Positions 1 to 7,871 of a stretch of DNA of 16,857 bases are shown in pieces; positions within the stretch are counted from its first letter, which is position 1, and every line of letters starts with the position of its first letter. Origin of the DNA: Alphaproteobacteria bacterium (lineage in GTDB: Bacteria; Pseudomonadota; Alphaproteobacteria; Sphingomonadales; Rhodothalassiaceae); the NCBI GenBank assembly GCA_003695555.1, contig RFIU01000278.1, positions 1 to 16,857 on the forward strand, written 5' to 3'. A model generated the notes under the pieces. The model saw only the letters and a list, made by a program, of their open reading frames with translations. It did not search any database and was not told the DNA's origin. The position numbers and the translations under genes are program-made.

Positions 1-718
1 CGCCTACCGCCTCGTCCCGCTCTGCGACCAGCAGAAAACCCCGAACCGTGTCGGCGACGAAGCTGAAGTCGCGGGTCGGCGAGAGAGCGCCGAGCCGGAT
101 TCGTCGCGCGCCGGCGGCAATCTGGGTGATGATCGTCGGAATCACGGCACGCGCTGACTGGCGCGGGCCATAGGTGTTGAAGGGCCGGATGATCGCGACC
201 GGCAGTCCGAAGGCGGCGTGATAGGAAAAGGCGAGCTGGTCAGCGCCGATCTTGCTCGCCGAATAGGGCGACTGACCGACGAGCGGATGGCGCTCGTCGA
301 TCGGCACATGCTGCGCGGTACCATAGACCTCGCTGGTGGATGTCTGGACGAAGCGCCGGATGCCGGCCTCGCGTGCGGCCTCCAGCAGATTGAGCGTGCC
401 GCGGACATTGGTATCGAGATAGGATTCCGGCGCGTGGTAGGAATAGGGAATGGCGATCAGCGCGGCGAGATGAAAGACCGTGTCGATTCCCTCGACCAGT
501 TTTCGCATGCGGCCCGCATCGCGGATGTCGCCGAAGACGATCTCGACCTTGTCGCGAGTCGCATCGGGCAGATGATCGAGCCAGCCGGCGCGTCCGAATG
601 AATTGTAGAGGGCGAGTGCGCGGACCTGGGCGCCGCGCGCGACGAGCGCCTCGACGAGGTGCGAGCCGATGAAGCCGTCCGCGCCGGTGACGAGACATCT
701 GCCGAGATCACTGCTCAA
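1..718 (-). CDS. legB: LegB-type NAD-dependent nucleotide-sugar 4,6-dehydratase (3' end cut by window edge)
   Basis: Short-chain dehydrogenase/reductase of the extended type; 239 codons are visible and the C-terminus lies outside the window. The Rossmann glycine motif TGADGFIGSH is at residues 11-20, the substrate-side TSTSEVYG at 126-133, and the catalytic Y152xxxK156 in SPYSASKIGAD. The blocks YNSFGRAGWLDHLP, AALIAIPYSYHAPESYLDTN, PFNTYGPRQSARAVIPTIITQ and LSPTRDFSFV match what I recall of LegB, which converts a nucleotide-linked GlcNAc to its 4-keto-6-deoxy form, the first step to legionaminic-type nonulosonic acids used on flagellin or surface glycans. The start is TTG at 718: AGGAGG lies 7 bases upstream and no ATG is near the conserved N-terminus. 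It is divergent from cysD. The fold is certain; the exact sugar is inferred from family similarity. Confidence 0.85.
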   Translation of the reverse strand, partial: MSSDLGRCLVTGADGFIGSHLVEALVARGAQVRALALYNSFGRAGWLDHLPDATRDKVEIVFGDIRDAGRMRKLVEGIDTVFHLAALIAIPYSYHAPESYLDTNVRGTLNLLEAAREAGIRRFVQTSTSEVYGTAQHVPIDERHPLVGQSPYSASKIGADQLAFSYHAAFGLPVAIIRPFNTYGPRQSARAVIPTIITQIAAGARRIRLGALSPTRDFSFVADTVRGFLLVAERDEAVG

Positions 719-725
719 GGCCCTG

Positions 726-731
726 CCTCCT
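726..731 (-). promoter_or_regulatory. Shine-Dalgarno site deciding the TTG start of legB
   Basis: On the minus strand a perfect AGGAGG stands 7 bases before TTG at 718. It supports the non-ATG start because the glycine-rich Rossmann motif begins only 10 codons later. Confidence 0.75.
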
Positions 732-865
732 GCTCTTCTGCTCCGACCGAAGCTCCCCTCGAGGGCCACGTCCGTCTTGCTTCCGGCGTCCCCCGCCGCT
801 CTTTCGTTACGGATCCGGAATATGACGGCCGTCGGGCGTTCGTTCCTCTTGTGCCTTGATCAGGG

Positions 866-880
866 TTAAATCTTGCTTAA
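866..880 (-). promoter_or_regulatory. Candidate CtrA box between legB and cysD
   Basis: Read on the minus strand the site is TTAAGCAAGATTTAACC, an exact TTAA-N7-TTAA with the extra CC that matches the extended TTAA-N7-TTAAC consensus of alphaproteobacterial CtrA. In this orientation it points to legB, whose start is about 145 bases downstream; cysD starts 141 bases away on the other side. Binding by CtrA is inferred from the motif alone, and no -10 element could be assigned. Confidence 0.55.
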
Positions 881-1021
881 GTCTGGGACAACGGGATCAT
901 GGTTGCGCCCGTCAGCACAAGCGGCTATTCGGCACCCCGACGGCCGGTGTCACGATGCGGAGGGGTGGCCGTTATCCCCCTGCCAGCGTGCCGGCTTCCC
1001 ATGCAAGGATCGTCTTCTTTC

Positions 1022-1918
1022 ATGCTCAATCATCTGGATCGTCTGGAAGCCGAGAGCATCTTCATCATTCGCGAGGTGGTGGCCGAATGCCGCTGCCCGG
1101 TGATGCTCTATTCAATCGGCAAGGACAGCCAAGTTCTTCTGCATCTGGCACGCAAGGCCTTTCATCCCTCGCGCATCCCCTTTCCGGTTCTGCATGTTGA
1201 TACCGGCTGGAAGTTCCGGGACATGATCGCATTCCGCGACCGGATCGCGAAGGAATGGGATCTCGATCTCATCGTCCATATCAATGAGGAAGGGGTAAAG
1301 GCCGGCATCTCGCCGATCACGCATGGTTCGGCGGTGCACACCGACGTGATGAAGACGCAGGCCCTGAAACAGGCGCTCGACAAATACGGCTTCGATGCCG
1401 CTTTCGGCGGGGCGCGCCGCGACGAGGAAAAGAGCCGCGCGAAGGAGCGGATCTTCTCGTTCCGCAACCGCCATCACCGCTGGGACCCGAAGAACCAGCG
1501 TCCCGAACTGTGGAATCTGTTCAATACCCGTATCCACAAGGGGGAGAGCATGCGGGTCTTCCCCTTGTCGAACTGGACCGAACGCGATGTCTGGCAGTAT
1601 ATCCGGCGCGAGGGAATTCCGATCGTGCCGCTCTATTTCGCGCGCGTGCGCCCCGTTGTCGAGCGCGAGGGGCAGTTGATCATGGTCGATGACGACCGTC
1701 TGCCGCTCGAACCCGGCGAGACGCCGCAGATGCGGCGGGTCCGCTTCCGCACGCTCGGCTGTTATCCGCTGACCGGCGCCATCGAATCGGACGCGGAAGA
1801 TCTTGAGGGAATCGTCGCCGAAATGCTCACCGCTCGCACGTCCGAGCGAGAGGGGCGCGTCATCGACAAGGACCCGGGCGCCTCGATGGAGCGCAAGAAG
1901 CAGGAGGGCTATTTCTAG
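1022..1918 (+). CDS. cysD: Sulfate adenylyltransferase subunit 2 (CysD)
   Basis: Catalytic subunit of ATP sulfurylase: with the GTPase subunit CysN it makes adenosine 5'-phosphosulfate from ATP and sulfate in the cytoplasm. The 298-residue length fits the family. Visible hallmarks are the PP-loop SIGKDS at residues 31-36, then [67 protein letters not shown] and the terminal [12 protein letters not shown] chose ATG 1022 ([12 protein letters not shown]) because CysD proteins begin just before the HLDRLEAES block; the frame is open to 899 and ATG 1001 is the alternative, neither with a strong ribosome binding site. Its stop TAG shares one base with the cysNC GTG start, so the two are translationally coupled. 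Confidence 0.96.
   Translation: MLNHLDRLEAESIFIIREVVAECRCPVMLYSIGKDSQVLLHLARKAFHPSRIPFPVLHVDTGWKFRDMIAFRDRIAKEWDLDLIVHINEEGVKAGISPITHGSAVHTDVMKTQALKQALDKYGFDAAFGGARRDEEKSRAKERIFSFRNRHHRWDPKNQRPELWNLFNTRIHKGESMRVFPLSNWTERDVWQYIRREGIPIVPLYFARVRPVVEREGQLIMVDDDRLPLEPGETPQMRRVRFRTLGCYPLTGAIESDAEDLEGIVAEMLTARTSEREGRVIDKDPGASMERKKQEGYF
1902..1907 (+). promoter_or_regulatory. Shine-Dalgarno site for cysNC inside the end of cysD
   Basis: AGGAGG lies 10 bases before GTG 1918. It favours the GTG that overlaps the cysD stop codon over ATG 1936, which has no comparable site. Confidence 0.65.
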
Positions 1919-3840
1919 TGCGCGACGAAGCCGTGATGAACACCGCCGAGGCGGTCGATGTCGAGCGTTATCTTGCCGAGCAGGAGGACAAGGGTCTGCT
2001 GCGCTTCATCACCTGCGGTAGTGTGGATGACGGGAAATCGACCCTGATCGGTCGCCTGCTCTATGATTCGAAGCTGATTTTCGAGGATCAGCTCGCCGCG
2101 CTGAAGGCCGAAAGCCGGCAGATCAATCGCGCACAAGGCGAGGAGATCGACTTCTCGCTGCTGCTCGACGGGCTCGAGGCCGAGCGTGAGCAGGGCATCA
2201 CCATCGATGTCGCCTATCGCTTCTTCGCGACCGACCGGCGGCGGTTCATCGTCGCCGACACGCCCGGTCACGAGCAGTACACCCGCAACATGGCGACCGG
2301 GGCATCGACCGCCGATCTTGCGGTTCTGCTGCTCGATGCCCGCAAAGGCGTGGTGACCCAGACCCGCCGGCATGCCCTGATCGTCTCGCTGCTCGGCATC
2401 AGGCAGCTGATTCTCGCCGTGAACAAGATGGATCTGATCGATTTCGACGAGGCGACCTTTCGCCGTATCGAGGCGGATTTTCGCGATTTTGCCGAAGGCC
2501 TGGGTGGCGTGACGCATGTTCAGTGCATCCCGGTGTCGGCCTTGAAGGGCGACAATGTGATGACGCCATCGCCGCGCACGCCCTGGTATCATGGCCCCGC
2601 CCTGCTCGAGGCACTCGAATCGGCGAGCGCCGACGAGGCGCTCGAAGAGCGTCCGATGCGTTTTCCGGTCCAGTGGGTGAATCGTCCCGGCCAGAATTTC
2701 CGCGGTTTTTCCGGCACGCTGGCGAGCGGCCGGCTGGCCGTCGGGGATCCGATCGTCGTGCTGCCGTCGGCGCGTACCAGCCGGATTGCGCGCATCGTCA
2801 CCTTCGATCGGGATCGCGAAGAGGCGGTCGCGGGCGAGGCGGTCACCGTGACGCTCGAAGACGAAATCGACATCTCGCGCGGTGATGTCATCGTTCACCC
2901 GAAGAACCGGCCCGAGGTCGCCGATCAGTTCGAGGCGAAGCTGATCTGGATGTCTGACCATGAGCTGCTGCCCGGCCGCCCCTATCTCTTCAAGTCTCAC
3001 GCCGGTACGGCGAGTGCGATGGTCACCCGCCTGAAGTACGCGATCCATGTCAATACCCGCGAGCAGGTTGCGGCAAAGACGCTTGCGCTCAATGATATCG
3101 GGGTGGCCAATCTCTCGCTCGACCGGGCGATTCCCTTCGACCCCTACGCCGACAATCGGGCGACCGGCGCCTTCATCCTGATCGACAAGCTGACCAACGA
3201 GACGGTCGGCGCCGGCATGATCGACTTCGGCCTGCGGCGTTCGCAGAACGTCCATTGGCAGGCGCTCGATCTCGACCGCAAGGCGCGCTCGGACCTGAAG
3301 GGGCAGAAGCCGGCCGTCCTGTGGTTCACCGGTCTGTCGGGCTCCGGCAAATCGACCATCGCCAATCTGGTCGAAAAACGGCTCCACGCGATGGGGCGCC
3401 ACACCTACCTGCTCGACGGAGACAATGTCCGGCACGGCCTGAACAAGGATCTCGGTTTTACCGAGGCCGACCGGGTCGAGAACATCCGCCGCGTCGCGGA
3501 AGTCGCGAAGCTGATGGCCGATGCCGGACTGATCGTTCTCGTCTCCTTCATCTCGCCCTTCCGTGCCGAGCGGCGCATGGCGCGCGACCTGATGGGTGAT
3601 GGCGAGTTTTTCGAGATCTTCGTCGATACGCCCCTCGAAGTCTGCGCCGAACGTGACCCGAAGGGACTCTACGCCAAGGCGCAGGCCGGAGAGATCCGGA
3701 ACTTCACCGGCATCGACAGTCCCTACGAGCCGCCGGAGCAGGCCGAGATGGTGATCGATACCACGCGTCTTGCGCCGGAAGAGGCGGCCGAACGGATCGT
3801 CGCTCTGCTCGACGAGGCAGGACGCCTGCGCAGCAACTGA
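1918..3840 (+). CDS. cysNC: Bifunctional sulfate adenylyltransferase GTPase subunit / APS kinase (CysNC)
   Basis: Fusion of the GTPase subunit of ATP sulfurylase (CysN, about residues 1-450) and APS kinase (CysC, about 460-640), producing APS and then PAPS. CysN motifs: G1 GSVDDGKST at 34-42, G3 DTPGHEQY from D114, G4 NKMD at 169-172, followed by elongation-factor-like beta-barrel domains. CysC motifs: P-loop GLSGSGKST at 472-480, [10 protein letters not shown] from D500, and the FISPFRAER and [20 protein letters not shown] blocks. Both halves look intact at 640 residues. It uses GTG with one base of overlap with cysD. The same CysD/CysNC fusion architecture also occurs as NodP/NodQ for sulfation of surface or signal molecules; no cysH or cysI is in this window, so assimilation versus glycan sulfation cannot be decided here. 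Confidence 0.96.
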   Translation: MRDEAVMNTAEAVDVERYLAEQEDKGLLRFITCGSVDDGKSTLIGRLLYDSKLIFEDQLAALKAESRQINRAQGEEIDFSLLLDGLEAEREQGITIDVAYRFFATDRRRFIVADTPGHEQYTRNMATGASTADLAVLLLDARKGVVTQTRRHALIVSLLGIRQLILAVNKMDLIDFDEATFRRIEADFRDFAEGLGGVTHVQCIPVSALKGDNVMTPSPRTPWYHGPALLEALESASADEALEERPMRFPVQWVNRPGQNFRGFSGTLASGRLAVGDPIVVLPSARTSRIARIVTFDRDREEAVAGEAVTVTLEDEIDISRGDVIVHPKNRPEVADQFEAKLIWMSDHELLPGRPYLFKSHAGTASAMVTRLKYAIHVNTREQVAAKTLALNDIGVANLSLDRAIPFDPYADNRATGAFILIDKLTNETVGAGMIDFGLRRSQNVHWQALDLDRKARSDLKGQKPAVLWFTGLSGSGKSTIANLVEKRLHAMGRHTYLLDGDNVRHGLNKDLGFTEADRVENIRRVAEVAKLMADAGLIVLVSFISPFRAERRMARDLMGDGEFFEIFVDTPLEVCAERDPKGLYAKAQAGEIRNFTGIDSPYEPPEQAEMVIDTTRLAPEEAAERIVALLDEAGRLRSN

Positions 3841-3856
3841 TCCCCTCACTTGCCGG

Positions 3857-4213
3857 TCAGGGGCGGCGATGAAGACGGCGCAGCGCCTCGATCTGGGCGA
3901 TGGCGATTTCGAGGGTCGCGTCGTCCATCTCGCCCAGCAGCCTCAACAGGCGCTGACGCCGGGCCGGAGCTTCGCCATCGACGGTTGCCGGGGCGTTGGA
4001 CCGGCAGTCCTCGTCGAAGAAGCGATCCACCGGTTCACTGGTTGCGCGTGCCAGCGCTGACAGGGTCTTGTAGCCGGGCAGTCGCAAACCTCGTTCCAGA
4101 TCCGAAATGGTACGTGGAGACAGCCCGGCCCGCGCCGCCAGCTCCTCCTGGGACCAGCCGCGTCTTCGCCGGAAACGACGGATGCGTACACCAACACTCG
4201 TATCTGTAACCAT
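3857..4213 (-). CDS. XRE-family helix-turn-helix regulator
   Basis: A 118-residue DNA-binding protein. Residues about 6-62 form a Cro/C1-type helix-turn-helix: VGVRIRRFRRRRGWSQEELAARAGLSPRTISDLERG, with the expected SQEELA helix and LSPRTISDLE recognition helix, then LSALARATSEPVDRFF. The last 35 residues (about 83-118) are helical and basic at the end. It converges on cysNC with only 16 bases between the stops and is divergent from the second XRE gene at 4544. No Shine-Dalgarno is visible before ATG 4213, which may mean a leaderless or weakly translated message. Target and ligand are unknown. Confidence 0.85.
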   Translation of the reverse strand: MVTDTSVGVRIRRFRRRRGWSQEELAARAGLSPRTISDLERGLRLPGYKTLSALARATSEPVDRFFDEDCRSNAPATVDGEAPARRQRLLRLLGEMDDATLEIAIAQIEALRRLHRRP

Positions 4214-4250
4214 GATTGTGCAAATGGCCGAGCAGGACGCGCTTGAACAG

Positions 4251-4262
4251 ACGCAATTGCGT
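4251..4262. promoter_or_regulatory. Perfect 12-base palindrome upstream of the minus-strand XRE gene
   Basis: ACGCAATTGCGT is its own reverse complement and lies 38 bases upstream of the ATG at 4213. Position and symmetry suit an operator for a dimeric helix-turn-helix protein; this is inference. Confidence 0.4.
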
Positions 4263-4275
4263 TGATACGGTCATG

Positions 4276-4297
4276 AATAACACGCATGAGTGTTATT
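4276..4297. promoter_or_regulatory. 22-base inverted repeat (AATAACAC-N6-GTGTTATT), candidate operator
   Basis: Perfect 8-base arms at 4276-4283 and 4290-4297 around the spacer GCATGA. It is AT-rich in a GC-rich genome and lies between two divergent XRE genes. It has no T-run, so it is a better operator than terminator candidate. Confidence 0.5.
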
Positions 4298-4413
4298 GGG
4301 GAGAAACCAGGGGCGGATGCAAGGATAAAGAGGCATCTCTTGCCGGTGAGCAGGAATTCTGTCGGGGGGATAAGGTATCGGCGGGCTTCTTGAGCGGATT
4401 GTTAGGCACGAGC

Positions 4414-4428
4414 GAGGGTCAAACCCTC
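4414..4428. repeat. Short hairpin upstream of the plus-strand XRE gene
   Basis: GAGGGT-CAA-ACCCTC, six perfect base pairs with a three-base loop, 116 bases upstream of GTG 4544. No T-run follows on the plus strand. It could lie in a 5' leader or be an operator. Confidence 0.3.
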
Positions 4429-4543
4429 ATTCGTCCGGCAAAAACCTTTGGTTCAGGTCCGAGCGGCTCTTCGTGCGACGTCCCCTGGCCGGCACCCGGA
4501 AAGAAGGGATGCCACTCGCAGGTCATGGCTGGAAGGTGAAGGC

Positions 4544-4879
4544 GTGAACGAAGAGGGGGAAGAAGCGGCCGGGAAACCGCTGCCCGCGGCCGTGCTGATC
4601 GATCGTTGGGTCGGCCGTCGCCTGGTCGAGCTCTGTCAGTTATCAGCTGCCCGACCGGAGGAGGTCGCGGGCTTGCTCGGCATCAGCGTTGCCGAACTGG
4701 AAGACTATCGCAATGGATCGGCGCCGGTGCCGGCCAGCGTGCTTTTTCTTGCCGCCCGGCGTTTCGAGGTTGCGATGGATTACTTCTTCGCCGACCTGTC
4801 GGAGGGGAAAGACGGTCACGCGCTATCGGCATCCTGCACCCCGGTCGATGCGAAGAAGCGGCCGAGGAAGTCCCCGTAA
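4544..4879 (+). CDS. Second XRE-like helix-turn-helix protein
   Basis: A 111-residue protein. Residues about 18-80 read as a divergent Cro/C1-type domain: IDRWVGRRLVELCQLSAARPEEVAGLLGISVAELEDYRNGSAPVPASVLFLAARRFEVAMDYFFADL. The end, with VPAS, LAARRFEV and the YFF pattern, matches the common small alphaproteobacterial XRE regulators in which the domain closes with a VxYFF motif. The second helix (RPEEVAGLL) departs from the usual QQELA. I chose GTG 4544 because GGAAGG precedes it, while the frame open to 4448 gives a low-complexity Arg-rich leader. Its last 64 bases overlap the 3' end of dapE on the opposite strand. Target unknown. Confidence 0.75.
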   Translation: MNEEGEEAAGKPLPAAVLIDRWVGRRLVELCQLSAARPEEVAGLLGISVAELEDYRNGSAPVPASVLFLAARRFEVAMDYFFADLSEGKDGHALSASCTPVDAKKRPRKSP

Positions 4880-6078
4880 ATGGCCTTGAGCCGCACGATA
4901 TCGTCGATCGCGACCGCTTCGTTCGCCTTGTGCATCGTCGCACCGACGAGGCCGAATTCGACCACCGGGCAATAGTCCTTGATGAACCGCGCATCCGAGG
5001 TGCCGCCGGAAGTCGAAAGTTCCGGCTCTTCGCCGGTATGCGCACGGATCGCATCTACGAGCGCGCGCACCGGTGGCCCCGGCGGGGTCAGGAAGGCCTC
5101 GCCCGTCACATGAATGTCGAGCCGGTGGGCGATCCCCGTCGCTGCCAGCCGCTCGTGCAGATCACGGGCAAGCCGCTCACCGTCATGCAGGTCATTGAAG
5201 CGGATATTGAACAGCGCTTCGGCGCGTGCCGGGATCACATTGTGGGCGGGATTTCCGACCTCGATATGGGTGATCTCTAGATTGGACGGCTGAAACATCG
5301 CCGTACCTTCATCAAGGGACATCTTGCGCAGTTCGTCGAGCAGCCGCAGCAGCTTCGGCACCGGATTGTCGGCAAGATGCGGGTAGGCGACATGCCCCGC
5401 CGTTCCCTCGACAATCAGATGACCATTGAGACTGCCGCGCCGGCCGATCTTGATCATCTCGCCAAGGCGCGCCGGATTGGTCGGTTCGCCGACGAGGCAG
5501 AAGTCGGGCAGGTGGCCTTCCTCGGCCATCCATTCAAGAACACGCCGCGTGCCGTTGATCGCTGGCCCTTCCTCGTCGCCGGTGATCAGCAGCGAAAGCG
5601 TGCCCGCCGTTTCCGGGGCGTTGCCGGGGCCCGTCAGGAACTCCGCCATCGCAGCCAGCATCGCGGCGATCGCGCCTTTCATGTCGGCGGTGCCGCGGCC
5701 GATCAGCAGGTCGTTCTCGATCATCGCGGAAAAGGGGTCGCAGCGCCAGTCGTCGGGGCGGCCGACCGGTACCACATCGCTATGCCCGGCGAAGCAGAAA
5801 TGCGGGCCGCGCCGGTCTGAAGGGCCGAGGTCGCGGCGGGCGAAGAGGTTGTCCACCCGCGCCGTACCGGGGCTATCGAAGGCGAGCCGCCAGCAACGAA
5901 AACCGAGCGCGCGTGCCGCCCGTTCGATGAGATCGAGCGCCCCCGCCTCGCGAGGGGTGACCGATGGACAGCGCACCAGCGCCCGGGTGAGGGCGATCGG
6001 ATCGCCGGGATCCACGTCCGCTTGCGTGCGCGGATCATCGGCGCCCGCGGATGGCGGGAATGGTCGCTCGACTCTCAT
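4816..6078 (-). CDS. dapE: Succinyl-diaminopimelate desuccinylase (DapE)
   Basis: M20-family di-zinc hydrolase that removes succinate from N-succinyl-LL-2,6-diaminopimelate on the way to meso-diaminopimelate and lysine. Zinc and catalytic residues are visible: H99 and D101 in [11 protein letters not shown]132 in [10 protein letters not shown]169/E170 in GDEEGPA, E198 in VGEPT and H383 in MHKANEAV. The dimerisation-domain blocks [17 protein letters not shown] and [19 protein letters not shown] are present. At 420 residues it is longer than the usual 375-385 because of an N-terminal extension of about 25 residues; GTG 6015 could be an alternative start. I kept ATG 6078 because it forms an ATGA overlap with the dapD stop, indicating coupling. 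The 3' end overlaps the convergent XRE gene. Confidence 0.95.
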   Translation of the reverse strand: MRVERPFPPSAGADDPRTQADVDPGDPIALTRALVRCPSVTPREAGALDLIERAARALGFRCWRLAFDSPGTARVDNLFARRDLGPSDRRGPHFCFAGHSDVVPVGRPDDWRCDPFSAMIENDLLIGRGTADMKGAIAAMLAAMAEFLTGPGNAPETAGTLSLLITGDEEGPAINGTRRVLEWMAEEGHLPDFCLVGEPTNPARLGEMIKIGRRGSLNGHLIVEGTAGHVAYPHLADNPVPKLLRLLDELRKMSLDEGTAMFQPSNLEITHIEVGNPAHNVIPARAEALFNIRFNDLHDGERLARDLHERLAATGIAHRLDIHVTGEAFLTPPGPPVRALVDAIRAHTGEEPELSTSGGTSDARFIKDYCPVVEFGLVGATMHKANEAVAIDDIVRLKAIYGDFLGRFFASTGVQDADSA

Positions 6079-6917
6079 GGCCTGAGCAGCTCGTTCGGCG
6101 AGGTTTTGGCGCGGGTGCGTTCATCGACGCGCTTGACGATCACGGCACAGGCAAGCGAAGGGCCGGGCGAGCCGTCGGGAAGCGGGCGGCCAGGCAGGTT
6201 GCCCGGCACCACCACCGCACCGGCCGGGACCCGTCCGGTAAAGATCTCTCCGGTTTCACGGTCGATGATGCGGGTCGAAGCGGAAAGAAACACTCCCATC
6301 GCGATTACCGCGCCGCGTTCGACGATCATGCCTTCCGCGACTTCGCTGCGCGCGCCGACGAAGACATCGTCCTCGATGATCACGGGTGCGGCCTGCAGCG
6401 GTTCGAGCACGCCGCCGATTCCCGCTCCGCCCGAAATGTGGCAGTTGCGACCGATCTGGGCACACGAGCCGATTGTCGCCCAGGTGTCGACCATGGTGCC
6501 GGCGCCGACATGGGCGCCGACATTGACGAAGCTCGGCATCAAGACGACGTCCGGGCCGAGGTAGGCGCCGCGCCGGACGATCGCCCCCGGCACCATGCGC
6601 AGGCGCGCGCGGGCGAAGTCTTCGCCGCTCCAGCCATTGAAGCGCAGCGGAATCCGGTCGTGCCAGACCCGCCCGCCCGGTGCGCCCGGAATGTCCTGCG
6701 CCGGCCACAGGCGGAAGGCCAGCAGGATCGCCTCCTTCACCCAGGCATGGGTGCACCAGCTTCCATCCGGCATCTTTTCCGCCACCCGCAGGCGGCCGGT
6801 TTCGAGTTCCGTGAAGACCGCCTGGACGGCCTCTTCCGCCCGTTGGCGAGCCGGCCCATCGAGCCGGTCGCGGGTCGCGAAGGACTCTTCGATGATGCGG
6901 CGCAGTTCATCCATCAT
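6075..6917 (-). CDS. dapD: Tetrahydrodipicolinate N-succinyltransferase (DapD)
   Basis: Transfers succinyl from succinyl-CoA to 2,3,4,5-tetrahydropyridine-2,6-dicarboxylate in the lysine/diaminopimelate pathway. The 280-residue length is normal. The N-terminal helical part (about 1-100) includes [19 protein letters not shown]; it is followed by the left-handed beta-helix of hexapeptide repeats, with [52 protein letters not shown] and [31 protein letters not shown], which are diagnostic. Two ATGs in tandem open the gene (6917 and 6914), with AAGGA 12 bases before the first. It overlaps dapE by 4 bases and lies 118 bases downstream of the HAD gene, with its own promoter candidate in that gap. 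Confidence 0.96.
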   Translation of the reverse strand: MMDELRRIIEESFATRDRLDGPARQRAEEAVQAVFTELETGRLRVAEKMPDGSWCTHAWVKEAILLAFRLWPAQDIPGAPGGRVWHDRIPLRFNGWSGEDFARARLRMVPGAIVRRGAYLGPDVVLMPSFVNVGAHVGAGTMVDTWATIGSCAQIGRNCHISGGAGIGGVLEPLQAAPVIIEDDVFVGARSEVAEGMIVERGAVIAMGVFLSASTRIIDRETGEIFTGRVPAGAVVVPGNLPGRPLPDGSPGPSLACAVIVKRVDERTRAKTSPNELLRP

Positions 6918-6988
6918 GGCGGCGGCTCATCCTTTCGCATCTTTCCCGAGGCGGTTTGCTGCGCTGCATCATCCGCCACGATGGGGGA

Positions 6989-7016
6989 AGCATAAGCGCA
7001 GCGGCAATGAAGTCAA
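6989..7016 (-). promoter_or_regulatory. dapD: Candidate sigma-70-type promoter for dapD-dapE
   Basis: On the minus strand TTGACT (7016-7011) and TATGCT (6994-6989) are separated by 16 bases. It lies in the 118-base gap after the HAD gene, about 72 bases before the dapD ATG. Each box has few mismatches to TTGACA and TATAAT, and it stands out from the GC-rich surroundings. Confidence 0.5.
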
Positions 7017-7035
7017 TGCAGCGGGAGGGGTCGGC

Positions 7036-7746
7036 TCATCCGCCGTTTTTCCCGCCCCGTCCGGGAGCGCCGCCGCGCTGGCCCGCGTTATGATGTTGGA
7101 GCTTCAGCCATGCGGCAAGATCGTCGATCTCGATATCGACGGCTTCGGGGCGGTGGTGGACGTCCGCCCATTCATAGCCGGTCCGCAGCCACACGGTGGT
7201 CATGCCGGCTGCCGATGCCGGGATCAGATTGCGGGCCATGTCCTCGATCATGACGGCGCGTTCGGGCGCGATCCGGTGGCGGTCAAGGAAGGAGCGGAAG
7301 TTTCCTGCATCCGGTTTCGGCACATAACCGGCAGCGGCGATATCGAATATGCCGTCGATCAGCTCGGAGACGCCGAGACGGGCGAGAATTCGTTCGGCAT
7401 GGGAACGGGATCCGTTCGTATAGACCAGCCGTCGTCCGGCAAGCCCGGCGAGGGCATCCCGCAAGGCGTCGTCCGGCGGAACGACCGTCACGTCGATGTC
7501 ATGAACGAACTCCAGAAACTCGTCAGGTGCGATCGCATGATGGCGCATCAGACCTTTCAGCGTCGTGCCGTAGTGGACGAAATAATCCTTCTGGATGCGT
7601 CGCGCCTCCTGCCGGTCGATACTGAGCCGCGCCGAGATGAATTCGCCCATCCGGCGATCGACCTGATCGAACAGCCGGCAGGTGGGCGAATAAAGGGTAT
7701 TGTCGAGATCGAAGACCCAGGTCTCGATCCGTTCGGCAATGCGCAT
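7036..7746 (-). CDS. HAD-superfamily hydrolase, pyrimidine 5'-nucleotidase-like
   Basis: A 236-residue cytoplasmic HAD phosphatase. Motif I is VFDLDNTLY with D13 and D15, motif II is VYTNGS (T110), motif III is K144 in YVPKPDAGNF, and motif IV is IEDMARNL (E168, D169). The DLDNTLY start and PKPD block fit the SDT1/pyrimidine 5'-nucleotidase group, which dephosphorylates UMP/CMP-like monophosphates. I recall such a gene next to dapD in several alphaproteobacteria, so the context is ordinary. The tail after about residue 215 is rich in Gly, Arg and His (QHHNAGQRGGAPGRGGKNGG) and probably disordered. No strong ribosome binding site precedes ATG 7746. The substrate is not certain. Confidence 0.85.
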   Translation of the reverse strand: MRIAERIETWVFDLDNTLYSPTCRLFDQVDRRMGEFISARLSIDRQEARRIQKDYFVHYGTTLKGLMRHHAIAPDEFLEFVHDIDVTVVPPDDALRDALAGLAGRRLVYTNGSRSHAERILARLGVSELIDGIFDIAAAGYVPKPDAGNFRSFLDRHRIAPERAVMIEDMARNLIPASAAGMTTVWLRTGYEWADVHHRPEAVDIEIDDLAAWLKLQHHNAGQRGGAPGRGGKNGG

Positions 7747-7842
7747 GGCCGGTGTGTCCGTCGCTTTCGACCGTTGCTGGTGCGGTGCGGTCCGGTCCGC
7801 CTGCTCCCGGTCGGCTGGTCGTCGTTTTTTCCGAAGATGGTC

Positions 7843-7857
7843 TTAAGCAGGCCTTAA
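7843..7857 (+). promoter_or_regulatory. Candidate CtrA box upstream of the diguanylate cyclase gene
   Basis: TTAAGCAGGCCTTAAGG is an exact TTAA-N7-TTAA and ends 74 bases before the ATG at 7932. It lacks the final C of TTAA-N7-TTAAC. It is in the divergent intergenic region with the HAD gene (start 7746), so it could act either way. CtrA binding is inferred from the motif. Confidence 0.55.
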
Positions 7858-7871
7858 GGCAATCCCGCTAT

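Larger units (their letters stand above)
719..1021. other. Divergent intergenic region between legB and cysD
   Basis: About 303 bases without a convincing gene. It holds the legB ribosome binding site (726-731), a perfect 10-base palindrome GACGGCCGTC (824-833) and a TTAA-N7-TTAA box (866-880). The cysD frame stays open back to 899, but the residues before 1022 do not resemble CysD. I see no clear -35/-10 pair for cysD and no riboswitch I can recognise. Confidence 0.6.
4214..4543. other. Divergent regulatory region between two XRE genes
   Basis: 330 bases with visibly lower GC than the flanking genes and no convincing gene. A Cys-rich open frame at 4216-4539 has no domain character. It contains a 12-base perfect palindrome (4251-4262), a dyad with 8-base arms (4276-4297), a small hairpin AAGAG-GCAT-CTCTT (4328-4341) and a hairpin GAGGGT-CAA-ACCCTC (4414-4428). 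The last 100 bases lead into a GGAAGG-type ribosome binding site before GTG 4544. Confidence 0.55.

Noticed and set aside
987..1000. Possible riboswitch leader for cysD in the GC-rich stretch before the start
   Set aside because: I could find only short, imperfect pairings and none of the conserved cores of SAM-type riboswitches.
899..1021. A longer cysD beginning at ATG 899
   Set aside because: The 41 extra residues do not resemble CysD, and the family block starts at the residues following ATG 1022.
1915..3849. A 644-codon open frame on the minus strand opposite cysNC
   Set aside because: It mirrors the cysNC coding frame almost exactly, and the plus strand has all GTPase and APS kinase motifs.
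4216..4539. A 107-codon plus-strand frame in the gap between the XRE genes
   Set aside because: Cys-rich, no ribosome binding site and no domain character; the region is better explained as regulatory DNA.
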